In this document: positions 48,100 through 55,469 of the stretch, one piece after another
How the letters are laid out: each line of letters starts with the position of its first letter
How positions within the stretch are numbered: the first letter of the stretch is position 1
Source: Acidobacteria bacterium Ga0074141
GTDB lineage: Bacteria > Acidobacteriota > Blastocatellia > Pyrinomonadales > Pyrinomonadaceae
Assembly (NCBI GenBank): GCA_001464665.1
Contig: LNDP01000015.1
Span: forward strand, 124,001-188,000
DNA: 64,000 nt
Direction of reading: 5' to 3'
The notes under the pieces: model-generated
The model's database searches: none
The model's input: only the letters and a program-made list of their open reading frames with translations
Told to the model about the DNA's origin: nothing
Program-made: the position numbers and the translations under genes

Positions 48100-49533
48100 A
48101 TGGCGAACGCAGAATTTGGAATGGTCGGGCTCGGGACGATGGGCCGCAACTTTTTGCTAAATGTGGCAGAGAATGGCTTCGCGGCCGTCGGCTACGACCT
48201 CGACGCTGATAAGCGTGACCTGCTCGAACAGGAAGGCGCGGGCCTGCCGGTAAAAGCCGTAGCGGACGTTGCCACGCTTGTTGCTTCGCTTGAGACGCCG
48301 CGGCGGATAATGATGCTCGTGCCCGCCGGGCCGATCGTCGAATCGGTCATCAATGAGTTGCTACCGCATCTTGAGCCGGGCGATATAATCATCGATGGCG
48401 GCAATTCGCATTTCCCCGACACCACCCGCCGCGAGACATTTCTAAAGGAACACGGCATCGCCTTTCTCGGCGTTGGCGTTTCCGGCGGCGAGGAAGGAGC
48501 CCGCCGCGGCCCAAGCATAATGATCGGCGGCGACCCGGCAGTTTATCACCGCGTCAGCCCGATCCTCGAGGCGGTTTCGGCAAAGATCAATGGCGAACCC
48601 TGCGCTGCCCATGTTGGCCGCGGCTCGGCCGGGCACTTCGTCAAGATGGTCCACAACGGAATCGAGTACGCAATGATGCAGCTCATCGCCGAAGCCTACG
48701 ACCTTCTGCGCCGGTCAGAACCGCCTGCGTCAGCGGGCGGCCAGTTTGCTTCGAATGACGCCATCGCCGAGATCTTCGCCGAATGGAACCGCGGCCGTCT
48801 CAATTCCTTTCTGATCGAGATCACCTCGATCGCCTTGCGAAAGACCGACCTCGAAACCGGCAACTCGCTTGTCGATATGATCCTCGACACAGCCGGCCAA
48901 AAGGGCACGGGCAAATGGACCTCGCAAGCCGCGATGGACCTCGGCGTCCCGATCCCGGCAATTGACTCCGCCGTAACAATGCGGCAGATCTCCGCGCAAA
49001 AAGCATTCCGCGAAAAACAAAGCAGCCAATTTCCCCCAATTGGCAATTGGCCGATTGACAATTGTCAATTGGACGAAAAAGTCATTGAGTCGGCTCTTCA
49101 CAATGCATTTATCGCGGCCTATGCGCAGGGCTTCGCGATGCTGCAGGCGGCTTCTGATGAGATGAACTTTGAGCTTGATATGGTCGAGATCGCGAAGATC
49201 TGGCGGGGCGGATGCATTATCCGGGCCGCGACGCTTGAAGACATTCGAGCCGCTTTTTCAGATGAGCCAAAGCTCTCGAACCTTATCGCTTCGCCTCATT
49301 TTCGTGATGAGTTAGCGGCCGGTCGCGAAGATCTGGGCCGAGTCGTGGTCGCTGCCGCCTCTGTTGGCGTTCCCGCCATGGCCTTCGCCGCGACGATAAA
49401 CTACCTGAACGCCTTCACCTCCGAACGCCTCCCGGCTAACCTGATCCAGGCCCAAAGAGACTACTTCGGCGCCCACACCTACCAACGCACCGACCGCGAA
49501 GGCACATTTCACACTGACGATTGGGAGGAGTAG
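48100..49533 (+). CDS. gnd: 6-phosphogluconate dehydrogenase, decarboxylating
   Basis: 477 residues. The N-terminal Rossmann motif is MVGLGTMGRNF; the substrate site is in GVSGGEEGARRGPSIM and HFVKMVHNGIEYAMMQLIAEAYD with catalytic Lys and Asn. The C-terminal domain includes GTGKWTSQAAMDLGVPIPAIDSAV and IWRGGCIIRA, and ends QRDYFGAHTYQRTDREGTFHTDW. Two segments look like palindromic DNA insertions kept in frame: RRSEPPASAGGQFAS (near 206-220) and PPIGNWPIDNCQLDE (near 312-326). Both sit at positions where the family has loops. Oxidative pentose-phosphate enzyme producing NADPH and ribulose-5-phosphate, the substrate of KdsD. Confidence 0.96.
   Translation: MANAEFGMVGLGTMGRNFLLNVAENGFAAVGYDLDADKRDLLEQEGAGLPVKAVADVATLVASLETPRRIMMLVPAGPIVESVINELLPHLEPGDIIIDGGNSHFPDTTRRETFLKEHGIAFLGVGVSGGEEGARRGPSIMIGGDPAVYHRVSPILEAVSAKINGEPCAAHVGRGSAGHFVKMVHNGIEYAMMQLIAEAYDLLRRSEPPASAGGQFASNDAIAEIFAEWNRGRLNSFLIEITSIALRKTDLETGNSLVDMILDTAGQKGTGKWTSQAAMDLGVPIPAIDSAVTMRQISAQKAFREKQSSQFPPIGNWPIDNCQLDEKVIESALHNAFIAAYAQGFAMLQAASDEMNFELDMVEIAKIWRGGCIIRAATLEDIRAAFSDEPKLSNLIASPHFRDELAAGREDLGRVVVAAASVGVPAMAFAATINYLNAFTSERLPANLIQAQRDYFGAHTYQRTDREGTFHTDDWEE
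48721..48740. repeat. In-frame palindromic element inside gnd (first)
   Basis: CCGCCTGC-GTCA-GCGGGCGG, one mismatch in an 8-bp stem. It encodes the EPPASAGG part of an insertion relative to the Gnd family, between LIAEAYDLL and DAIAEIFAEW. Confidence 0.6.
49036..49072. repeat. In-frame palindromic element inside gnd (second)
   Basis: CCAATTGGCAATTG (49036-49049) pairs with CAATTGTCAATTGG (49059-49072): a 14-bp stem with one mismatch and a 9-base loop. AT-rich CAATTG units stand out against the GC-rich gene. Confidence 0.7.
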
Positions 49534-50385
49534 CTATTCCAGTATCTCCCAGGCAGATTCGGTCTTTAGGAGTTTGCTCATCAGGGCGGCGTGGACGGCG
49601 TGGCCGCTTTTTTCGGCGGTGATCTTTCCGAGGACGGGGAGGCCGACGAGGGCAACGTCGCCGATGATATCAAGTATCTTGTGGCGGACGAATTCGTCAT
49701 CGAAACGCAGTGGGGTTTCGTTCAGCATCCCGTCGGGCGTCAGGACTATGGCGTTATCGAGCGAACCGCCGAGAGCGAGATTTGCCTTCCGGAGCATTTC
49801 GATCTCTTCCGTAAAACCGAACGTCCGGGCCGAGGCGATCTCCCTGCCGTAGCTGCCGTTGTCGGCAGTAAAAGTGAAGCTTTGTCGGTTGATGAACGGG
49901 TGCTTGAAGTCGATCACGCATTCGATCGAAAAGTTTTCCGCCGGCTCGATCGACATCCGCCGGTCGCCCTGCTCGATTTCCACCTTTTCCCGGACTTTCA
50001 AATAACGCCGCGGTGCGTCCTGCTCGGCGATGCGGGCTTCTGCGATCAGCTCATAAAAATTCTCGCTCGAGCCGTCCAGAATTGGGATCTCGATGTTATC
50101 GAGGTCGATGAAACAATTATCGACGTCCGCACCGCGAAGCGCGGAGAGCAGATGTTCGCACGTAGAAAGCACAACACCGCGGCGGACGAGCGTCGTCGCA
50201 TAGCTGCAATGGCCCACGTATTCGACTGACGCCGGGATCTCGAAATTATCGAGGTCTGTCCTGACAAAAATATAGCCGGTGTTCGCCGGTGCCGGCCTCA
50301 GCCGCATATTGACCGGAACTCCCGTATGGAGCCCGACGCCGGTAGCTTCTATAGGTTTTGCGATGGTCGTTTGCCGCATTTTCAA
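49534..50385 (-). CDS. lpxC: UDP-3-O-acyl-N-acetylglucosamine deacetylase
   Basis: 283 residues. Zinc-dependent deacetylase, the committed step of lipid A synthesis. Zinc ligands: His in STCEHLLSALRG, and His and Asp in RHKILDIIGD. Also seen: GVGLHTGVPV, IPILDGSS and FGFTEEIEMLR. The late catalytic His is in GHAVHAALMSKLL. The C-terminus is slightly shorter than in E. coli. Together with KdsD it indicates a lipopolysaccharide outer membrane. Its stop directly abuts the gnd stop. Confidence 0.97.
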   Translation of the reverse strand: MKMRQTTIAKPIEATGVGLHTGVPVNMRLRPAPANTGYIFVRTDLDNFEIPASVEYVGHCSYATTLVRRGVVLSTCEHLLSALRGADVDNCFIDLDNIEIPILDGSSENFYELIAEARIAEQDAPRRYLKVREKVEIEQGDRRMSIEPAENFSIECVIDFKHPFINRQSFTFTADNGSYGREIASARTFGFTEEIEMLRKANLALGGSLDNAIVLTPDGMLNETPLRFDDEFVRHKILDIIGDVALVGLPVLGKITAEKSGHAVHAALMSKLLKTESAWEILE

Positions 50386-50551
50386 TAATCAGCTACAAAC
50401 CGCGTGCCAACTCCGGCGGACAGTAGATTCCACGCATCGGACAAAGGATCATTGCGAAATTGTGGCGAAGAGCAACACCGAATGTGGCTTTTTAACCTCT
50501 TTCGGGATTTTGGGAACCCGTCCGCATCGCCTAGAATTGTAGGTTGTCCCT

Positions 50552-50821
50552 ATGCCCGTAATTTCAACATTTTATGGCCTTATTGTCCTGATGTATTATT
50601 TTGATAATAAGCAACATCATTTGCCTCACATCCATGTAAAGTATGGTGACGAGGAGTCGGTGGTTTCCTTGCCCGATGGCGACATTCTCGAAGGAAGCTT
50701 GAAGTCATCGAAAAAGAAGTTGCTCGACGCGTGGATCGAGATCCACAGGGACGAATTGATGGCAAATTGGGAACTAGCAGTAAACGGCCAGTCGGTGGTG
50801 AAGATCGATCCGCTTAAATAG
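50552..50821 (+). CDS. DUF4160 domain protein
   Basis: 89 residues. Typical DUF4160 wording: PVISTFYGLIVLMYYFDNKQHHLPHIHVKYGDEE, then LPDGDILEGSLKSSKKKLLDAWIEIHRDELMANWELA. The DUF is of unknown function and almost always precedes a DUF2442 gene, as here; the pair has been suggested to be toxin-antitoxin-like, but evidence is thin. Base composition is AT-richer than neighbouring genes. Confidence 0.92.
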   Translation: MPVISTFYGLIVLMYYFDNKQHHLPHIHVKYGDEESVVSLPDGDILEGSLKSSKKKLLDAWIEIHRDELMANWELAVNGQSVVKIDPLK

Positions 50822-50824
50822 ATA

Positions 50825-51070
50825 ATGAAGAAAGTAATTTCCGCAAAGGCACTAGAAGGGCATAGGCTTCAGCTTACATTCAGTGACGGATCGGTGCGGG
50901 TCTTTGATGCCACACCGTATTTGGAAAAGGGAATTTTTACGGAGCTGCAGGATCCGAATTATTTTCGCGATTTCAAGATCGCATTCGGGACGGTTCAGTG
51001 GCCCAATGAGCAAGATTTTGCACCAGAAACTCTTTATCTAGAAAGCGAAATATTAGACTTAAAGAAATAA
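50825..51070 (+). CDS. DUF2442 domain protein
   Basis: 81 residues. VISAKALEGHRLQLTFSDGSVRVFDATPYL, then FRDFKIAFGTVQWPNEQDFAPETLYLES is the family signature. It starts three bases after the DUF4160 stop, so the two are translationally linked. The function is unknown. It is AT-richer than the surroundings, like its partner. Confidence 0.92.
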   Translation: MKKVISAKALEGHRLQLTFSDGSVRVFDATPYLEKGIFTELQDPNYFRDFKIAFGTVQWPNEQDFAPETLYLESEILDLKK

Positions 51071-51073
51071 ATA

Positions 51074-51664
51074 ATGGCGATTCAAACTGCGGGCCAGAAA
51101 ACCGCAAAAGCAGTAAAACTCAGGATCGAGAACGCGTCTTCGCTTGATATGCCCAAGGGCGGCGAGGAAACGATACGGCAAGTTATCGATTATGTCCCGA
51201 TCGAGCAACTCCGCGGGCTTGAGCGCGTGAAGCTTGTCGATTTCATCAACGATCCGCGGCTCAAGAACGTGGACGTACCGATGAAGGGCGACCTTCCGGG
51301 GCTTTATCATCCGAAGGTCGGCAACCAAAATGCGTGGTTCGAGATAGCAATGGGAGCACTGCTCCAACCGACCGAGGGCTTTGCCAAGCGATGGATGGCT
51401 AAGACGTCGTTCAAGGCAAATATCGCGGGTCTTCTATTCTCGTTGATCGGCCAACACTATTACCTGACGCTCCGCCACTCGGTCAAGAAACAGAACTTAG
51501 AACCGCAGATACGGCAATACACTGAAAAGAACCTCCGAGCATGGAGCGAACAACAAAACAAGAACAGCTTCCGGGCAAAACTCTTCAAACCCATCCGACC
51601 CTTCGTTGAGCGCATGGCGAAATGGCTGAACAAAAAGGCGGCGAAAGCGCAGAAGAAAGTCTAG
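51074..51664 (+). CDS. Conserved-looking protein of unknown function
   Basis: 196 residues, starting three bases after DUF2442, so the third member of the cassette. No signal peptide. A central LFSLIGQHYYLTLRHSVKKQ may have a decayed metal-binding helix (compare HExGHH-type motifs) but lacks the Glu. Basic C-terminus (KWLNKKAAKAQKK). Its stop codon lies inside the first unit of the 9-bp repeat array, so the original 3' end may have been replaced. No family was recognised. Confidence 0.68.
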   Translation: MAIQTAGQKTAKAVKLRIENASSLDMPKGGEETIRQVIDYVPIEQLRGLERVKLVDFINDPRLKNVDVPMKGDLPGLYHPKVGNQNAWFEIAMGALLQPTEGFAKRWMAKTSFKANIAGLLFSLIGQHYYLTLRHSVKKQNLEPQIRQYTEKNLRAWSEQQNKNSFRAKLFKPIRPFVERMAKWLNKKAAKAQKKV

Positions 51665-51712
51665 GAAGTCTAGGAAGTTTGGGAAGTCTGGAAAGTCTAG
51701 GAAGTCTCGGGG
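51659..51712 (+). repeat. 9-bp tandem repeat array (left, forward)
   Basis: Six units of AGTCTAGGA or close variants (AGTTTGGGA, AGTCTGGAA, AGTCTCGGG). It starts inside the stop codon of the upstream gene and ends 18 bp before the four-helix-bundle gene. Confidence 0.8.
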
Positions 51713-51730
51713 GCGGCTTCGGCGAATAAT

Positions 51731-52114
51731 ATGGGGACGTTCAAACGGTTCGAAGATATTGTCGCTTGGCAGAAGGCCCGCGAATTGAATCTCGCAATTT
51801 ACCGTATTTGCGGTTCCGGGCCGTTTTCGAAAGATTTTGATCTTCGCAACCAGATCCGTCGATCATCGATATCGATTGCCGCGAACATTGCCGAGGGGCA
51901 GGGACGGCGCACGGATAAAGATTTCGCACATTTTCTTAATATCGCACTAGGTTCTGTTGCCGAAACGAAGTCACACTTATACTTGGCTTTAGACCTTGGA
52001 TACATCGACAAGACGACGTTTGACGAACTATTCACTCGGCTCGATGAGATCGGACGGATGACCTTTGGTCTCATTCAACATTTGCGAAGTGCGAACAAAA
52101 CGATTGAAGTTTAG
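51731..52114 (+). CDS. Four-helix-bundle protein (23S rRNA intervening-sequence type)
   Basis: 127 residues. Signature: FEDIVAWQKARELNLAIY, RNQIRRSSISIAANIAEGQGR, FLNIALGSVAETKSHLYLALDLGYI and the final LDEIGRMTFGLIQHL. Members are found in intervening sequences of 23S rRNA and as free-standing genes; related proteins include Avd of diversity-generating retroelements. No reverse transcriptase or template repeat is nearby, so this is the free-standing form. Its stop codon lies in a further copy of the 9-bp unit (AGTTTAGGA at 52108-52116). Confidence 0.93.
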   Translation: MGTFKRFEDIVAWQKARELNLAIYRICGSGPFSKDFDLRNQIRRSSISIAANIAEGQGRRTDKDFAHFLNIALGSVAETKSHLYLALDLGYIDKTTFDELFTRLDEIGRMTFGLIQHLRSANKTIEV

Positions 52115-52146
52115 GAAGCCCGAAACGGTTCAAATCTGTTCAACAC

Positions 52147-52186
52147 AGACTTCCAAGACCTCCTAGACTTCCAAGACTGACTAGAC
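52147..52186 (-). repeat. 9-bp tandem repeat array (right, inverted)
   Basis: Read on the minus strand it gives AGTCTTGGA, AGTCTAGGA, GGTCTTGGA and partial units. This is the same unit as the left array but in opposite orientation, so the two arrays are inverted around the four-helix-bundle gene. Confidence 0.75.
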
Positions 52187-52195
52187 ATTAAACCT

Positions 52196-52600
52196 ATGAA
52201 CTACTGGATGGTTAAACAAGAACCCGACTCCTATTCCTGGGACGATTTTGTAAAGGACGGGAAGACCGATTGGACCGGCGTGCGTAATTATCAGGCACGG
52301 AACAACCTTCGCGATATGAAGGTCGGCGATAAGGTGCTTTTTTACCACTCGAACATTGGCAAGGAAGTGGTAGGCGTCGCGAAGGTGACCAAAGCCGCAT
52401 TCCCGGACCCAACCGCGAACGATGACAAATGGGTCGCGGTCGAGCTTTCGCCCGTAAAGCCGCTCAAAAAGCCTGTCGGGCTCGCTCAGATGAAGGAGAA
52501 CCTGGCCCTCAATGACCTCAAGCTCATTCGGCAGTCGCAGCTTTCCGTGATGCCGGTTACAAAAGACGAGTTCGACGAGATACTCAGCATGGCAAGGTAA
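52196..52600 (+). CDS. EVE domain protein
   Basis: 134 residues. Opens NYWMVKQEPDSYSWDDFVKDGKTDWTGVRNYQARNNLRDMKVGDKVLFYHSN in pieces, the classic EVE/thymocyte-nuclear-protein-1 pattern, and ends VMPVTKDEFDEILSMA. EVE domains recognise modified bases in DNA or RNA. No restriction system is adjacent. It lies six bases upstream of the ATP-grasp-like gene. Confidence 0.95.
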   Translation: MNYWMVKQEPDSYSWDDFVKDGKTDWTGVRNYQARNNLRDMKVGDKVLFYHSNIGKEVVGVAKVTKAAFPDPTANDDKWVAVELSPVKPLKKPVGLAQMKENLALNDLKLIRQSQLSVMPVTKDEFDEILSMAR

Positions 52601-52605
52601 ACCGA

Positions 52606-53964
52606 ATGACAAGAAAAGAAGCCGTTGAGTACTATCACGAATTGCTCGAAGACGCCGACCTCGCTCGTGAATCTGCCGAAGCTCTCGACCGTGGCCTCGA
52701 ATCGGCCCGCCTTGTTTTCGGCGGCCGCCGCCTGACGCCCTATTTGCGGCCGCATTTCATCACCGCCGAAGAATGGTCGATGGCCCGAAAGGCGTGCGAG
52801 ACCATCTGGGGAACGCTTCAGAAGGTAAAGGACGCTGCGGTCGAGAGCGACGAACTGCTCGACGAACTCGGAATCACCGAGTTCGAAAGGGAACTCGTCA
52901 AGATCGATCCCGGTTACGAACAGGTCTCGCCGACCGCACGGCTCGATTCCTTTCTCGGCGAGACGGCCTATAGCTTTGTTGAGCTAAATGGCGAGAGCCC
53001 GGCCGGTATTGCGTATTCGGATTCGGCATCAGACATCTTTCTTGACCTTCCGATAATGAAGCGGTTCACCGAACGCTATCCGGTGACGAAGCTCGAAGGC
53101 CGGTCGAAGCTTCTGCAGGTACTTCTTGATTGCCATGCCGAATACCTGGGAAACCAGCCCGAAGAGAAGCCTGTCATTGCAATTGTGGACCTCAAGGGCC
53201 TTCCGACACAAAAGGAATTCGAGCTCTTCCGCGATTTCTTTGAATATTCCGGCTACACGGCCCTCATCTGTTCGCCCGAGGAGCTCGAGTTTGACGGTAG
53301 CAGGCTGCTATATGCCGGCGTTGCTATCGACATTGTTTACAAGCGGCTGCTCGTCAATGAATACCTGCCGATCATGGCGCATGCTCCGGCATTGCTTGAT
53401 GCGTATCGGGCCGGCGCGGTCTGTATGGTCAATAATTTCCGCGGCAAACTTGTACATAAGAAGGCGGTCTTCGCTGTGCTGACCAATGAGCGATACGCAT
53501 CGCTCTTTAGCGCCGAAGAGCTGGAAGCAATCGGCCGGCATGTGCCTTGGACACGCCGATTTCGGAATGAGCGAACGATGAACCACGGCAGCGAGATCGA
53601 CCTTGTCGAATGGACGCGTGCCAATGCCGCAAAGCTCGTTCTGAAACCAAACGACGACTACGGCGGCCACGGCATCTATATCGGCTGGAGCCTGAGCGAG
53701 GAAGAATGGGACGATGCCATTGCGGTCGCCCTCGAAAACGGCGACTATCTTGTCCAGGAAAAGGTTCAGACCGCGAAGGAATATTTCCCGATGCTGTTTG
53801 ACGAACACGGAAAGTGGGGCATGGTCGAGCAGCTCGTTGATCTCGACCCGCTACTATTCAATGGCATCGTCGGCTCGGCATTCACACGGCTTTCGTCCTC
53901 GGAGCTTGCAAATGTTTCAAGCGGCGGCGGGATGGTTCCGACCTTTATTTTGGGAGAAGCGTAA
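52606..53964 (+). CDS. ATP-grasp-like protein of unknown substrate
   Basis: 452 residues, no signal peptide. The best clue is LVLKPNDDYGGHGIYIGWSLSEEEW, the nucleotide-binding wording of circularly permuted ATP-grasp ligases, with VELNGESPAGIAYSD upstream and LVQEKVQ and GGGMVPTFIL near the end. Such proteins join a carboxylate to an amine, often on peptides. The product here is unknown. It follows the EVE gene closely and precedes the protease by two bases. Confidence 0.75.
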   Translation: MTRKEAVEYYHELLEDADLARESAEALDRGLESARLVFGGRRLTPYLRPHFITAEEWSMARKACETIWGTLQKVKDAAVESDELLDELGITEFERELVKIDPGYEQVSPTARLDSFLGETAYSFVELNGESPAGIAYSDSASDIFLDLPIMKRFTERYPVTKLEGRSKLLQVLLDCHAEYLGNQPEEKPVIAIVDLKGLPTQKEFELFRDFFEYSGYTALICSPEELEFDGSRLLYAGVAIDIVYKRLLVNEYLPIMAHAPALLDAYRAGAVCMVNNFRGKLVHKKAVFAVLTNERYASLFSAEELEAIGRHVPWTRRFRNERTMNHGSEIDLVEWTRANAAKLVLKPNDDYGGHGIYIGWSLSEEEWDDAIAVALENGDYLVQEKVQTAKEYFPMLFDEHGKWGMVEQLVDLDPLLFNGIVGSAFTRLSSSELANVSSGGGMVPTFILGEA

Positions 53965-53966
53965 CT

Positions 53967-55436
53967 ATGAGAACTACGGCAATTGGACTTTTGTTTGTGC
54001 TTTTCGCGTTCCTCGCCGGCGGGGCAAACGCACAGTCGTCCGTTCGCCTTTTTTCGGTCACCGAAGCTTCTAGCCCATTCGCTGAGAGGTCATCGATCGC
54101 AGCGAAACGCGAATCTGTCATCGTCGTAAACACTGGCCAGGCCTTAATGGCGGAGGCTTTAGAGTTGCCGGTGGCGGAGGCCAAAGCGTACCAAGCCGTG
54201 AAGTCAGAAGCTGAAGTGCGAGGCGTTGATGACGTCACTTGGCGAGGAATGATCAGTGAAAAGGGCTTTGAAGGCGATGTCATATTGACCTTCCGCAAGG
54301 GCCACGTCGCCGGACTGATCTACACGCCCGACGCCGTATATGAGATCGTCCCGCGTGGCGCCCAGCAGATTCTAGTTGAGCTCGATCAGTCATTATTCCC
54401 GGAGTGCGGCGGTGCCATCGAGCCCGGAGAAGCGACTAAACAAGAACTGCCAGAAGGCGAAGTGCTCGCTACATTTTCTGATTCCGGCGATCGGATAGAT
54501 GTGCTCGTGGTTTACACGACCGCAACCAAGAATTTGCTAGGCGGCGATGCCCAGGCACAAACGCTCTCTCAAAACGCGATCGACGCGACGAATACGGCTT
54601 ACATTAACAGCCGGGTTCGTCAGCGCGTCCGAATGATCGATGCCAAGGAATGGGTTTACACCGAAACAACGAGTGCAAGCACCGACCTAAGCAATCTTCG
54701 CAATGACGCGACCATTCAGGGCCTCAGAAACTCGGCTAACGCTGACCTCGTGGCGATGATCGGAGAGATCGCCGGGGCATGCGGCGTCGGTTATCTTATG
54801 GGGTCGAATCCAGCCGGCAATCCAAACGCCGGATATACCGTAACTGCTCGGAGCTGCGCGGTCGGCAACCTTTCGTTCGCCCATGAGCTCGGCCACAACA
54901 TGGGCAGCCAGCACAATCCGGAGAACGGAAGCGGTGCGACGTACCCATTCGGCTATGGGCATTACGTCAATGGAGTGTTCCGGACGGTGATGTCATATTC
55001 TAACCCTTGCGCTAGCGGATGCACTCGACGAGCGTATTTCTCGAGCCCCTCAATTCTTTACCAAGGCTTCCCGACCGGGATCGACAACACCCGCGACAAT
55101 GTAAGAGCTATCAATGCTACGGCCGATGTTATCGCAAACTATCGCTACAGCGGCTCTAGTATCACACTTGTTAACTATGCCAACGGCGGCTTCCTGCCCC
55201 GCGGTATTGCCCGGCCGGTTACCTGGAAGACCAACAATCTCGGAGGCAATGTTCGCATCGAAATATCGCGAAATGAGGGCCTTACTTGGACCCCGGTAGT
55301 CGCAAATACGCCGAACGATGGCAATGAAGCGATAGCTATCTGGGGCGGAGCAAGCCGGCGGGCTTGGCTGCGGGTTGTGAGCATTGATTCGCCTACGGTT
55401 TCGGACACATCGACCGGCTCGGTCTATCTTCGCTAA
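53967..55436 (+). CDS. Secreted zinc metalloprotease (reprolysin-like)
   Basis: 489 residues. The signal peptide ends GGANAQ. A propeptide-like region (60-160) precedes the catalytic domain, which begins near DRIDVLVVYTTATKN. Zinc site HELGHNMGSQH: His306, Glu307, His310, His316. The Met-turn is in VMSYSNPC. The C-terminal segment (ITLVNYANGGFLPRG to VRIEISRNEGLTW) is a beta-sandwich, possibly substrate-binding. It is an extracellular degradative enzyme, intact by eye. Confidence 0.93.
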   Translation: MRTTAIGLLFVLFAFLAGGANAQSSVRLFSVTEASSPFAERSSIAAKRESVIVVNTGQALMAEALELPVAEAKAYQAVKSEAEVRGVDDVTWRGMISEKGFEGDVILTFRKGHVAGLIYTPDAVYEIVPRGAQQILVELDQSLFPECGGAIEPGEATKQELPEGEVLATFSDSGDRIDVLVVYTTATKNLLGGDAQAQTLSQNAIDATNTAYINSRVRQRVRMIDAKEWVYTETTSASTDLSNLRNDATIQGLRNSANADLVAMIGEIAGACGVGYLMGSNPAGNPNAGYTVTARSCAVGNLSFAHELGHNMGSQHNPENGSGATYPFGYGHYVNGVFRTVMSYSNPCASGCTRRAYFSSPSILYQGFPTGIDNTRDNVRAINATADVIANYRYSGSSITLVNYANGGFLPRGIARPVTWKTNNLGGNVRIEISRNEGLTWTPVVANTPNDGNEAIAIWGGASRRAWLRVVSIDSPTVSDTSTGSVYLR

Positions 55437-55469
55437 GCCGGCGGGTCGTTTCTGAATTAGCTTTTGATA

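Noticed and set aside
51731-52114. Four-helix-bundle gene considered as Avd of a diversity-generating retroelement
   Set aside because: No reverse transcriptase, template repeat or variable-repeat target gene is visible nearby.
51659-52186. Repeat arrays considered as a CRISPR
   Set aside because: Units are 9 bp, contiguous with no spacers, and there are no cas genes.
50552-52600. A defence island (DUF4160/DUF2442, EVE domain, four-helix bundle)
   Set aside because: None is a recognised effector here, no nuclease or methylase is present, and EVE and ATP-grasp-like genes look like resident metabolism; kept only as a small accessory cassette.
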